Shown: in pieces, positions 26,255-34,429 of the stretch
Numbering within the stretch: the first letter of the stretch is position 1
Layout of the letters: each line of letters starts with the position of its first letter
Origin: an uncultured Porphyromonas sp.
GTDB taxonomy: Bacteria; Bacteroidota; Bacteroidia; Bacteroidales; Porphyromonadaceae
Direction of reading: 5' to 3'
Assembly (NCBI GenBank): GCA_900538385.1
Contig: UWSO01000016.1
Span: forward strand, 1 to 48,844
DNA length: 48,844 bases
Made by a program: the position numbers and the translations under genes
The notes under the pieces: model-generated
The model's input: only the letters and a program-made list of their open reading frames with translations
What the model was told of the DNA's origin: nothing
Database searches by the model: none

Positions 26255-27667
26255 TTACGCTATGGGAGAGGTTTGCTCGCTAGTCCACTTCTTGAAGTAG
26301 TAGATAATCATAGACGCCGAGACGACCGTCGCCAAGAGGTCGCCCAGAGGTATCGCATACCAGACGCCATCGATGCCGTAGAAGTGGGGGAGGATCAGCA
26401 GTGCTGGTAGGAGGAAGATGATCTGTCGTGTCAAGCTGATGAAGATAGCTTGACGGCTCAGCCCGAGACTCTGGAAGAGCTGCGAAGTGGTAATCTGAAA
26501 GCCCACGACAAAGAAGACCGAGAAGACTATTCGTATGGCACGCTGACCTATTTCAATCAACTCAGGCGATGCATTGAAGAGCATAAAGAGTTGCTCTGGA
26601 AGCAGCATCGCAGCCGCAAAGCCTAAGACTGAGATGATGGTATTGACCCCGACAGCGAGCTTGTAGCAGCTCAGCGAGCGCTCGATATGTCCCGCACCGT
26701 AATTGTACCCCACGATAGGCTGCATGCCTTGCGCTACACCGATGATAGTCAGTGCGATGAGTGTCGTGTAGTTGTTGATGATGCCGTAAGTTGCTATAGA
26801 TAGATCTGCCTCAGCCACCGTGCTGGCAAAGCGTGAGAAGTTATTGTTGAGCACAAAGCTCACGGCACTGCCCGCCACCTGCATCGCAAAGGGAGCTATA
26901 CCGACACTGATGATCGATAGGAGGATAGGTCCCGAGGGCTTCATATTTTGTCGTTTGAAGCGTACCACGCTCTTGCGCTGGAAGAAGTGGATCTGTACGA
27001 AGACCATCGTGCAGAACATTGCAATCACCGTAGCCCACGCAGCTCCCTTGACACCCCATCCGAAGCGCATGATAAAGAGGTAGTCCAGCACCACGTTGAT
27101 CACCGCTCCGATGATCATCGTAATCATCGCTTTCGTCGGATAGCCCGACGCACGCATCACATTGTTGTACCCGTAGGTCAGGTTGCTCAGTATGATAGCT
27201 GGTAGGTAGATGTGGAGGTAGTCCATCGCCAGCGGAATCACATTGTCACTCGCCCCAATGAGTCGCAAGATATCCTCTAGGAAGATCATTGAGGGGGTGA
27301 CTGCGAGGATGTAGAAGCCAAAAGTCAGATAGACCGCATTGCTCAAGATACGATCTGCACGGTCCGAGTCTCGCCTACCTAGGGCGATTGACACGCCCAC
27401 AGAGGCACCCGTACCCACCAGCATACTAAAGCCGACGAGCAGGATGATCAAGGGGAAGCCAATGTATACCGCAGCAATACCTAGCTCGCCACTACCCTGG
27501 CCGATGAAGATCGTGTCCACGATGTTGTACAGCGCCTGCACGACCGTACCCACCACGGCCGGTATAGCGTACTGTAGCAGTAGCTTAGGGATAGGCTGCG
27601 TCCGCAGGTCGTGCGTCCGCTTATTGTCTTCGGCTTGCACAGGAGCCTCTATCTCTCTCTCATTCAT
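26255..27667 (-). CDS. MATE-family efflux transporter
   Basis: Inner-membrane multidrug/toxin extrusion transporter exchanging a cation for an organic substrate, about 470 residues with some twelve hydrophobic helices in two homologous halves. Family features are PIPKLLLQYAIPAVVGTVVQALYNIVDTIF-type opening helices, GTGASVGVSIALGRRD, and VAQGMQPIVGYNYGAG in the second half. I place the start at MNEREIE. A start 12 codons upstream is possible, but the -7 box would then lie inside the gene. With this start the mRNA would have almost no leader. It heads the operon with the metallophosphoesterase and hemH; the substrate is unknown. Confidence 0.88.
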   Translation of the reverse strand: MNEREIEAPVQAEDNKRTHDLRTQPIPKLLLQYAIPAVVGTVVQALYNIVDTIFIGQGSGELGIAAVYIGFPLIILLVGFSMLVGTGASVGVSIALGRRDSDRADRILSNAVYLTFGFYILAVTPSMIFLEDILRLIGASDNVIPLAMDYLHIYLPAIILSNLTYGYNNVMRASGYPTKAMITMIIGAVINVVLDYLFIMRFGWGVKGAAWATVIAMFCTMVFVQIHFFQRKSVVRFKRQNMKPSGPILLSIISVGIAPFAMQVAGSAVSFVLNNNFSRFASTVAEADLSIATYGIINNYTTLIALTIIGVAQGMQPIVGYNYGAGHIERSLSCYKLAVGVNTIISVLGFAAAMLLPEQLFMLFNASPELIEIGQRAIRIVFSVFFVVGFQITTSQLFQSLGLSRQAIFISLTRQIIFLLPALLILPHFYGIDGVWYAIPLGDLLATVVSASMIIYYFKKWTSEQTSPIA

Positions 27668-27672
27668 CGTTG

Positions 27673-27680
27673 CAAAGGTA
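27673..27680 (-). promoter_or_regulatory. -7 box (TACCTTTG) directly before the MATE start codon
   Basis: TACCTTTG on the - strand is followed by only 5 bases before ATG, so transcription would start at or next to the start codon (leaderless or nearly so). Array B begins 25 bp upstream. Confidence 0.55.
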
Positions 27681-27704
27681 GTAAATAATAGATTTTCCAC
27701 CATT

Positions 27705-27866
27705 GGAAAACTAACTTTCCTCCCTTGGAACTGAAAAGTTCCTCCGTTGGAACCGAAAAGTCCCTCCGCTGGAACTGAAGAGTTCCTCCCTTGGAACTAA
27801 AAAGTTCCAAGAGGGGAACTGTTTTTGGAACTAGTATCTATTAAGGAATCAGCATGATACGAAGCG
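27705..27866 (+). repeat. 22-bp palindrome array B (GGAACT family)
   Basis: Units start at 27705 (decayed), 27727, 27749, 27771 and 27793, each 22 bp, built as GGAACT-N4-AGTTCC-N6. The right end from 27815 matches arrays A and C: AAGAGGGGAACT, a T-run, GGAACTAGTA, then a tail with GGAATCAGCATGATACGA. It lies between the MATE gene and the EF-G2-like gene's terminator. Confidence 0.87.
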
Positions 27867-27918
27867 TCAAATGGTACCTTTGGAGAAAGTTGTCGACTAT
27901 ACTCTCGAGAGCACATAG

Positions 27919-27955
27919 AGAGCGGCCTCAAGTCGTCGTGACTTGAGACCGCTCT
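27919..27955 (-). terminator. Hairpin terminator of the EF-G2-like gene
   Basis: A 16-bp stem (AGAGCGGCCTCAAGTC with its complement, one G-U pair) has a 5-base loop and begins 32 bp past the stop codon. It has no clear U-tract. Confidence 0.65.
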
Positions 27956-27987
27956 TAGAACTTAATAGGGTAGCGGGAAGCCGTATG

Positions 27988-30144
27988 TTACTCCTCCTCG
28001 CTCTCCTCTGTGTAGGCCTTCAGGAGTGCCTCCTGTACATCTGACGGTACGAGCTCGTAAGCGTCAAACTTCATGACAAACGAGGCGCGTCCTCCCGTCA
28101 GTGAGCTGAGCGATGTGGAGTAGTCGCTCATCTCCTTGAGAGGCACCTTGGCAGAGAGCTGCTCATAGTTGCCATCGCTGCTCATCCCCATAATCAGCGC
28201 ACGGCGTCCCTGCAGGTCACTCATCACATCACCGAGGTAGTCTGCGGGTACGGTCACATTGACGCTGTAGATAGGCTCGAGGATCTTAGGACCAGCATTG
28301 CGGAAGGCTTCGCTAAAGGCGTTGCGCCCAGCCAGCATAAAGGAGATCTCATTGCTATCTACGGGGTGCATCTTACCATCATAAACGATCACACGCACGT
28401 CACGAGCATAAGAGCCTGTCAGCGGACCGCGCTCCATACGCTCCATGATGCCCTTGAGGATGGCTGGCATAAAGCGGTTGTCGATGGCGCCACCCACGAC
28501 ACTATTGACGAAGATGAGCTTGCCACCCCAGGCGAGTTCGACGGTTTGGGTGTCACGAGGCGTGATCTTGAACTCCTGATTATTAAAGCGGAAGACACTT
28601 GGTAGCTCCTTGCCCTCCTCGTAAGGCTCGACGATCAGATGCACCTCGCCAAACTGCCCAGCACCGCCTGACTGCTTCTTGTGACGGTAGTCTGCGCGTG
28701 CAGCCTTCGTGATGGTCTCGCGGTAGGGGATACGTGGCTCCTCAAAGGTGACAGGAATCTTATCATTGTTCTCTAGTCGCCACTTGAGCGTACGTAGGTG
28801 AAACTCTCCCTGACCGGATACAATCAGCTGGCGTAGCTCTTTGCTCTGCTGAGCAATCCATGTGGGATCCTCCTCCTGCATACGACTGAGTGACTCGCTC
28901 AGCTTCTCAGCATCGGCTCCATTGACAGGTGCGATAGCACGGCGATACTTAGGTGCAGGGTACTCGATATCAGGGAACTGATAGTCAACGCCCTTATCAT
29001 TGAGGGTGGCTCCACGACGGACATCCTTGAGCTTTACGGCAGCGCCGAAGTCTCCAGCGACGAGCTGGCTCACTTTCTCCTTTTGCGATCCAGCCACCAC
29101 ATTGATCTGACCAAGGCGCTCCTTAGAGCCGTTCTTAGCATTGGTCAAGTCCATACCCTCCTTGAGTGTACCGCTCATGACCTTGAAGTAAGAGACCTCA
29201 CCGATATGCGGCTCCACGGTACTCTTGAAGAAGTAGAGACTTACGGGAGCAGTAGCATCAGGTGCGACCTCTACGCCCTCCGTCGTGACGGGTAGCGCAG
29301 ACTCGGTGACGCGAGGCGCTACGTCGCCGAGGAAGGTCATCGTACGACGTACGCCCATATCCTTGAGTGCGCTGACGCAGAAGACAGGGTACATATCGCC
29401 GAGGACGATACCCTTGCGCATGCCCTGCACGATCTCCTCCTCGTCAAGCGACCCCTTCTCGAAGAAAGTCTCCATAAGCGTATCCTCATGCTCAGCTGCT
29501 GACTCAATGAGTGCTTGGCGCAACTCCTCCGCACGCTCCTGCTGATCAGCTGGGATCTCGAGTTCTTCGGGAGCACCGCCCTCGGGCTTCCACTGGTACA
29601 TCTTCATATTAAGTACGTCAACAACTTGGTGGAAGTCAGGACCTTCCTGTACGGGATACTGAATGATGACTACCTTGCCGCCGTAGCGAGCTTTGAGACC
29701 AGCGACTGTGTTGTCGTAGTCTGCCTTGTCGCTATCCAGCTGATTGATGGTAAAGAGCACAGGCTTATGTAGTTGCTCTATGATACGCATCTGGTTGATC
29801 AGGCCTACCTCGACGCCCTCCTTAGCATTGACCACAGCGAGCGCCGAATCGGTCACATGGAGTGCAGCGACAGTGCCACCGACGAAGTCATCGGAGCCTG
29901 CGCAGTCGATGAAGTTGAGCTTGCGATTAGCAAACTCGACACTAAATAGGGTGGAGAAAACGGTATAGCCATACTCCTTCTCTACGGGGAAGTAGTCGCA
30001 CACGGTGTTTTGTGCCTCGATAGTCCCGCGGCGCTTGATGACGCCACTCTCAAAGAGCATAGCCTCGGCAAGAGTTGTCTTGCCGCTACCCGAGCCGCCG
30101 ATGACGGCGATGTTTCGAATGTCTGATGTCTGATACAATTGCAT
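27988..30144 (-). CDS. fusA2: EF-G paralog (EF-G2) with degenerate GTPase motifs
   Basis: Translation elongation factor G paralog of 718 residues that should bind the ribosome and promote translocation. The five-domain EF-G layout is present, with the G domain first and domain IV/V motifs such as KQSGGAGQFGEVHLIVEP and RRALIMGMSSDGN. The GTPase motifs are altered. The P-loop is GGSGSGKTT (16-24), switch I reads EYGYTV instead of RGITI, and G3 is DCAGSDD (80-86) instead of DTPGHVD, so the catalytic histidine is a serine. G4 is NQLD (134-137). A Bacteroides EF-G paralog (EF-G2) is known to support translation without GTP hydrolysis; this looks like its counterpart. It is monocistronic, with its own terminator. 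Confidence 0.88.
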   Translation of the reverse strand: MQLYQTSDIRNIAVIGGSGSGKTTLAEAMLFESGVIKRRGTIEAQNTVCDYFPVEKEYGYTVFSTLFSVEFANRKLNFIDCAGSDDFVGGTVAALHVTDSALAVVNAKEGVEVGLINQMRIIEQLHKPVLFTINQLDSDKADYDNTVAGLKARYGGKVVIIQYPVQEGPDFHQVVDVLNMKMYQWKPEGGAPEELEIPADQQERAEELRQALIESAAEHEDTLMETFFEKGSLDEEEIVQGMRKGIVLGDMYPVFCVSALKDMGVRRTMTFLGDVAPRVTESALPVTTEGVEVAPDATAPVSLYFFKSTVEPHIGEVSYFKVMSGTLKEGMDLTNAKNGSKERLGQINVVAGSQKEKVSQLVAGDFGAAVKLKDVRRGATLNDKGVDYQFPDIEYPAPKYRRAIAPVNGADAEKLSESLSRMQEEDPTWIAQQSKELRQLIVSGQGEFHLRTLKWRLENNDKIPVTFEEPRIPYRETITKAARADYRHKKQSGGAGQFGEVHLIVEPYEEGKELPSVFRFNNQEFKITPRDTQTVELAWGGKLIFVNSVVGGAIDNRFMPAILKGIMERMERGPLTGSYARDVRVIVYDGKMHPVDSNEISFMLAGRNAFSEAFRNAGPKILEPIYSVNVTVPADYLGDVMSDLQGRRALIMGMSSDGNYEQLSAKVPLKEMSDYSTSLSSLTGGRASFVMKFDAYELVPSDVQEALLKAYTEESEEE

Positions 30145-30452
30145 AGCCTGTTATATTAGAGTGAATAATTTGATTGCAACCACCTAGACACCGCTACCTA
30201 GCGCAGCGATCGTCTTTGTAAGCTTAGCGGATATGCTACTCAGATGTGGGCGAAAGTAGGGGTTCCTTATGCTTTGTTGCTCCCCCTTACTTAGGCTTAC
30301 TTGACTAGCCTCTCACCAAACTTGTCGCAAGGTAGCAAATAATTCACAATTTTGCAATACCTAAAAGGTGCCTGAGCGTGGAAAAGAGAGCGGCTGGCGA
30401 CTCTTTTGGCTATGCTTTGGTGAAAGCGGGTTGTGATACAGGCTGGTGGCTT
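30145..30452. other. Intergenic region between the DEAD helicase and the EF-G2-like gene
   Basis: About 310 bp without a gene. It contains the helicase terminator hairpin and, about 110 bp before the EF-G2 start, a weak -7 candidate (TACTTTCG on the - strand, 30251-30258). No palindrome array or RNA gene was recognised. Confidence 0.5.
30382..30407 (-). terminator. Hairpin terminator after the DEAD helicase
   Basis: AAAAGAG pairs with CTCTTTT around a GC-rich inner part (GC...GC), followed by TTTT within the stem's own 3' arm. It begins about 45 bp past the helicase stop. Confidence 0.55.
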
Positions 30453-32114
30453 TTATCGATCTTTCTGAATGGTGACACGGATGGGGCGACCGTTGTACTC
30501 CTCCTCGCTCAGGGCTGCAGCGACTGTCTCGGCCCATTCGCTGGCTACCTCAAAGTAGCTGTAGCTGAGACTGAGGTCTATTTTGCCGATAGTGATCTTA
30601 TAGGGGAGCGTGCGGTTGATCAACTCTAGGAGACGATTCGGATAGAGCTTGTCACGCTTGCCGAGGTTGATCCGTAGCGAGGTCATGGGCGGTAGGTCGG
30701 TGCGGCTACGTTTTTTTGGAGCCTTGCGATGCTCCTCGTGGGAACCTTTTGTCCTACACTTAGGCTCTTCGGTTGCCAGCTCTTGAGCCGAGAGGTCGGG
30801 CGTATTGGCGTAGTAGCGCATGATACGGTCGGCCTCCAGCGTGAGGACACGACGTATGATCTCCTCCGGAGGGAGCCAGGCGAGCTTCTGCACAATCGCA
30901 TTGAGTAGCTCATCGTACTGAGTGCCATGTTCGTTGCTGTCGGCATATTCGATCTTGGTCGCTAGAGCGAAGAGCTGCTTCTTGCAAATCTCCTGACCAG
31001 AGGGGAGAGGCATAGACTCAATACGAATGCCAGCGTGCTGCTCGATGATGCGTATCTGCTTGCTATCGCGTAGATGGCAGATGGCTATCGATAGACCCGT
31101 TTTACCAGCGCGAGCGGTGCGTCCGCTGCGGTGTGTGTAGCTGTCAGGATCGGCGGGCAGGCCATAGTGAAGCACATGAGTCACATCATCGACATCAAGC
31201 CCACGTGCTGCCACGTCGGTCGCAACAAGTAACTGCAGATTGCGTATGCGGAAGCGGTTCATCACCATATCCCGCTGCGCTTGGCTAAGGTCGCCATGTA
31301 GCGCATCGGCATTGTACCCATCTCGTATGAGCCACTCAGCGATCTCCTTGGTCTCGGCACGTGTACGACAGAAGATGATTCCGTAGATATTGGGGTAGTA
31401 GTCGACGACACGCTTCAGAGCGGCATACTTGTGCCGTGCTGGGACCGCTACGTAGAGATGCTTGATGTCCGCATTCGCTTTATTGAGCGCACCTATCTGC
31501 ACCTCGTGGGCATCGCTGATATAGTTGTCGGCTATCTCCCGCACCTCTCGGCTCATCGTGGCGGAAAAGAGCCAATGCTCCACCTGCTGCGGTACCGCCT
31601 GCAAGATTTCCTGCAGATCTCGCTGGAAGCCCATATCGAGCATCACGTCAGCTTCGTCAAGGACGACGACCGAGACCTTGCGCAGCTTGACAGCTTTGCG
31701 CCGGAGCAGGTCGCATAGTCTGCCGGGAGTGGCTACTATAATATGGCATCCCTTGGCGAGCTGACGGATCTGCTCCTCGATGGAGACACCGCCGTAGAGT
31801 GCTAAGATCTGACGAACGGAGGTGTACTTAGCCAAGGCGACTAAGTCGCTTTGCACCTGTATTGCCAGCTCTCGTGTTGGCGTGAGGATGAGTCCACAGG
31901 GTGCAGAGCCTTTTGCCTGGATGATGCGCTCTAAGAGGGGCAGTCCGTAGGCTGCTGTTTTGCCCGAACCGGTCTTGGAGAGCGCGATCAGATCCCCTCG
32001 ATGGCTGGATAGGTATGGAATGACCTCCTGCTGTACAGGCATCGGCTCGGAGAAGCCTAGGTCGGTGGTGGCACGAAGGAGTTCGGGCGAAAGGTCTAGT
32101 GTGTCAAAGGTCAT
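30453..32114 (-). CDS. DEAD-box RNA helicase with DbpA-like RNA-binding domain
   Basis: ATP-dependent RNA helicase, 553 residues, probably acting in ribosome assembly or mRNA turnover. Core motifs in order: F-x-PMPVQQEVIPYL (Q motif), SKTGSGKT (I), PTRELA (Ia), DEAD (II), SAT (III), ARGLDVDD (V) and HRSGRTARAG (VI). After a basic linker, the last ~75 residues, beginning TSLRINLGKRDKLYPNRLLE, match the DbpA/CsdA RNA-binding domain. It follows aroA by 18 bp at the end of the tsaC-to-helicase gene run. The name deaD/csdA is possible, but orthology is not certain. Confidence 0.92.
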   Translation of the reverse strand: MTFDTLDLSPELLRATTDLGFSEPMPVQQEVIPYLSSHRGDLIALSKTGSGKTAAYGLPLLERIIQAKGSAPCGLILTPTRELAIQVQSDLVALAKYTSVRQILALYGGVSIEEQIRQLAKGCHIIVATPGRLCDLLRRKAVKLRKVSVVVLDEADVMLDMGFQRDLQEILQAVPQQVEHWLFSATMSREVREIADNYISDAHEVQIGALNKANADIKHLYVAVPARHKYAALKRVVDYYPNIYGIIFCRTRAETKEIAEWLIRDGYNADALHGDLSQAQRDMVMNRFRIRNLQLLVATDVAARGLDVDDVTHVLHYGLPADPDSYTHRSGRTARAGKTGLSIAICHLRDSKQIRIIEQHAGIRIESMPLPSGQEICKKQLFALATKIEYADSNEHGTQYDELLNAIVQKLAWLPPEEIIRRVLTLEADRIMRYYANTPDLSAQELATEEPKCRTKGSHEEHRKAPKKRSRTDLPPMTSLRINLGKRDKLYPNRLLELINRTLPYKITIGKIDLSLSYSYFEVASEWAETVAAALSEEEYNGRPIRVTIQKDR

Positions 32115-32132
32115 AGTGAAGGGGATGCGTGC

Positions 32133-33416
32133 TCATATATATAAAGGTGTCGCGATGACCTCGCAGAGCTTGCGGAGGTCTCGCCAAAAGGTGGGGTAGC
32201 TCTTGTCGACCGCCTGCGGGGTCTCGATCTGTAGCTGGTGATACCAAGCGAAGGGAGCCCACGCCATCACCATACGGTGGTCAGCATCTGTGGCAATGGG
32301 TACTGGGTTGTGAGCGGAGCTTGGTGCACTACCGGCTAAGCAGAAGCCCCGCTCCATCTCGTAGGTGAGCTGATAACCTAGCTGCTCGCCATTGCGCAGG
32401 ATGAGGGCGATGCGGTCGCTCTCTTTGAGGCGTAGGAGATCCAGTCCACGGAGCTGAGCTTTCTTTTGATAGTAAAGCAGAAGCGCAATGAGTGTGGGTG
32501 CGAAGTCTGGATTGTTTGACAGGGAAAGGCTCATGAAGCTGAGCTCACGCAGATGCTTCTGCAGTAACTCGCTGTCAAAGCAGAGGGTGTCGTCGCCTGC
32601 GTCTAGCCAGTCGGGGAAAATCTGTAGCAGCTCTAAGGCACGGGCGTCTGGCTGCAAACTCTGCGCTGGAATGTTGGTCAACAAGATCTTGCAGGGGCGT
32701 GGCGCCATGAGTGACCACTGGAGAGGGTACTGCGCTGAGGACCAGTCGCCGATGGGGTGCGAGAGTAAGCGTGTGAGCGTTGACTCGCAATAGGCTCCTG
32801 GGGCAACATAGATCTCGTGGCGATCTAGCGAGAGCTCGATACCGCACGCTTGCATCAGGAAGCAGGTCAACTGGATGTAAGAAGCACTGGGGAGCTGGTC
32901 GTCTTGCCAGCGGAGGGCTAGTCCGTGGGGCAGATAGGGAGCGATGAGAAGTAGAGCGGTGACTGTCTGGCTGCTCTCTAGTCCGCTCGGCAGGGTTAGC
33001 GTGGGGAGTCCTTTCTGCTGCGGGTTCATAGGACGAATGCACACCAGTGGGTAGAGCCCTTCGACAGGCTCCTGAGACGCAGGTTGGGTGAGATTGGCTC
33101 CGAGTTGAGAGAGTAGTGCGATGAGCTGTGCCAGTGGTCGCTCCGTCATACGATGAACTGGCGAGACCAGCAGGACCTCGCGCTCTGTGGTCAAAGCAAA
33201 GAGTGCCGTCAGGAGGCGCATAGCCGTACCCGAAGCACCTACGGATATGCGCTGCTCGTTACTCCCCGAGGCGTGTAGCATCACCGCCAAGTCCTCGCAG
33301 AGATCTAGCTGACGCCACAGCGAGGGAATGGGGCGGTGTGCCAGTCGTGCCATCACAAAGAGCCGATTGTAGAGACTCTTCGAGGGAGGCATGGTGATGG
33401 ATAGCTGTGGGGTCAC
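32133..33416 (-). CDS. aroA: 3-phosphoshikimate 1-carboxyvinyltransferase (EPSP synthase)
   Basis: Transfers the enolpyruvyl group of PEP to shikimate 3-phosphate, the sixth step of the shikimate pathway (cytoplasm). The 427-residue protein shows PPSKSLYNRLFVMA at the N-terminus (substrate-binding Lys/Ser), GASGTAMRLLTAL in place of the usual GNAGTAMR, and MTERPLAQL. LPSGLESSQTVTALLLIAPYL and RLKESDRIA in the second half are also typical. The sequence is more divergent than many AroA proteins, but the key motifs are in order. It lies 32 bp after fmt and 18 bp before the helicase. Confidence 0.9.
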   Translation of the reverse strand: MTPQLSITMPPSKSLYNRLFVMARLAHRPIPSLWRQLDLCEDLAVMLHASGSNEQRISVGASGTAMRLLTALFALTTEREVLLVSPVHRMTERPLAQLIALLSQLGANLTQPASQEPVEGLYPLVCIRPMNPQQKGLPTLTLPSGLESSQTVTALLLIAPYLPHGLALRWQDDQLPSASYIQLTCFLMQACGIELSLDRHEIYVAPGAYCESTLTRLLSHPIGDWSSAQYPLQWSLMAPRPCKILLTNIPAQSLQPDARALELLQIFPDWLDAGDDTLCFDSELLQKHLRELSFMSLSLSNNPDFAPTLIALLLYYQKKAQLRGLDLLRLKESDRIALILRNGEQLGYQLTYEMERGFCLAGSAPSSAHNPVPIATDADHRMVMAWAPFAWYHQLQIETPQAVDKSYPTFWRDLRKLCEVIATPLYI

Positions 33417-33448
33417 TAGGGTTGTGCTACTTGCTTGTGTGGAAGCGA

Positions 33449-34423
33449 CTAGACGAAGCGCGCCTCCTCGACAGAGACTTTGAGTCCGTTGAGCCAGTCA
33501 CGTGCCGAGAGGAGCTTCTTGCCTTGAGGCTTTAGCTGCTCGATGAGGAGCAGTCCATCGCCACACTGCACGGCTAGCTGACCTTTGCGAGGAGAGAGGC
33601 ACTGTCCCACGGGTCGCTCGTTCGCTTCTTGCTGGGTAGTCGTGGTAGCGTAGATTTTGACAAGGAGAGGCTCTTCGTTGGGGAGCTCTAGCATCGTCCA
33701 GGCGCCAGGCTGAGGCGCCAAGCCACGTACCAGGTTGTGTATCTCGTGCGCCGACTGGTGCCAATCGATGCGCGTATTCTCCTTAGTGAGCTTAGGCGCA
33801 GGACGCAGGTCGGGACGCTCCACTTGCGGTAGAGCTTGCGGGTAGCTACCTTCGTGCTGCATTAGCAAGCTCAAGCCGTGAGCTAGGAGTTCAGCACCCA
33901 AAGCCATCAGCTTGTCGTAAAGCGTGCCAAAGTTGTCCTCCGACTCTATCGGACAAGCCGAAGCGGCAATAATGTCTCCCGTATCGATCTCGTGACGTAG
34001 CTGGAAGAGGGTCACGCCTGTCTCGCTTTCGCCATTGATTAGCGCCCAATTGATCGGAGCGGCGCCACGATACTGCGGAAGTAGCGAGCCATGTATATTG
34101 ACCGTTCCCCACGGGGGCAGGCTCCACACCTCACGAGGTAGCATACGGAAGGCGACCACCACGCCAAGTGTTGGCTTTAGCTCCGTGAGTTGCTGGACGA
34201 AAACTTCGTCTCGTAGGTTCGTCGGCTGGAGGATCGGTAGTCCGAGGTTGGTCGCACAGACCTTTACCGCCGAGGGCTGCAGGCGATGTCCACGACCCGC
34301 AGGCTTGTCGGGTGCCGTGACGACAGCGACAATAGGGTAGCCCTCGTCGACCAGACGCTCTAGGCACGCCGTCGCAAAGGGAGCAGTACCATAAAAGATG
34401 ATGCGAACTTGATCTTTCTTCAT
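33449..34423 (-). CDS. fmt: Methionyl-tRNA formyltransferase
   Basis: Formylates initiator Met-tRNA using 10-formyltetrahydrofolate (cytoplasm). The 324-residue protein starts RIIFYGTAPFATACLERL, has TAPDKPAGRG, and the catalytic block VNIHGSLLPQYRGAAPINWA (Asn-His pair). QLRHEIDTGDI (catalytic Asp) follows. The C-terminal tRNA-binding domain has HNLVRGLAPQPGAW. It lies 6 bp after the ClC gene. The tsaC - ClC - fmt order is a common Bacteroidales neighbourhood; here a sugar-phosphate transferase is inserted after tsaC. Confidence 0.94.
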   Translation of the reverse strand: MKKDQVRIIFYGTAPFATACLERLVDEGYPIVAVVTAPDKPAGRGHRLQPSAVKVCATNLGLPILQPTNLRDEVFVQQLTELKPTLGVVVAFRMLPREVWSLPPWGTVNIHGSLLPQYRGAAPINWALINGESETGVTLFQLRHEIDTGDIIAASACPIESEDNFGTLYDKLMALGAELLAHGLSLLMQHEGSYPQALPQVERPDLRPAPKLTKENTRIDWHQSAHEIHNLVRGLAPQPGAWTMLELPNEEPLLVKIYATTTTQQEANERPVGQCLSPRKGQLAVQCGDGLLLIEQLKPQGKKLLSARDWLNGLKVSVEEARFV

Positions 34424-34429
34424 AGCTGT

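Noticed and set aside
27668..27703. Longer start for the MATE gene (12 extra residues)
   Set aside because: It would place the -7 box inside the coding region.
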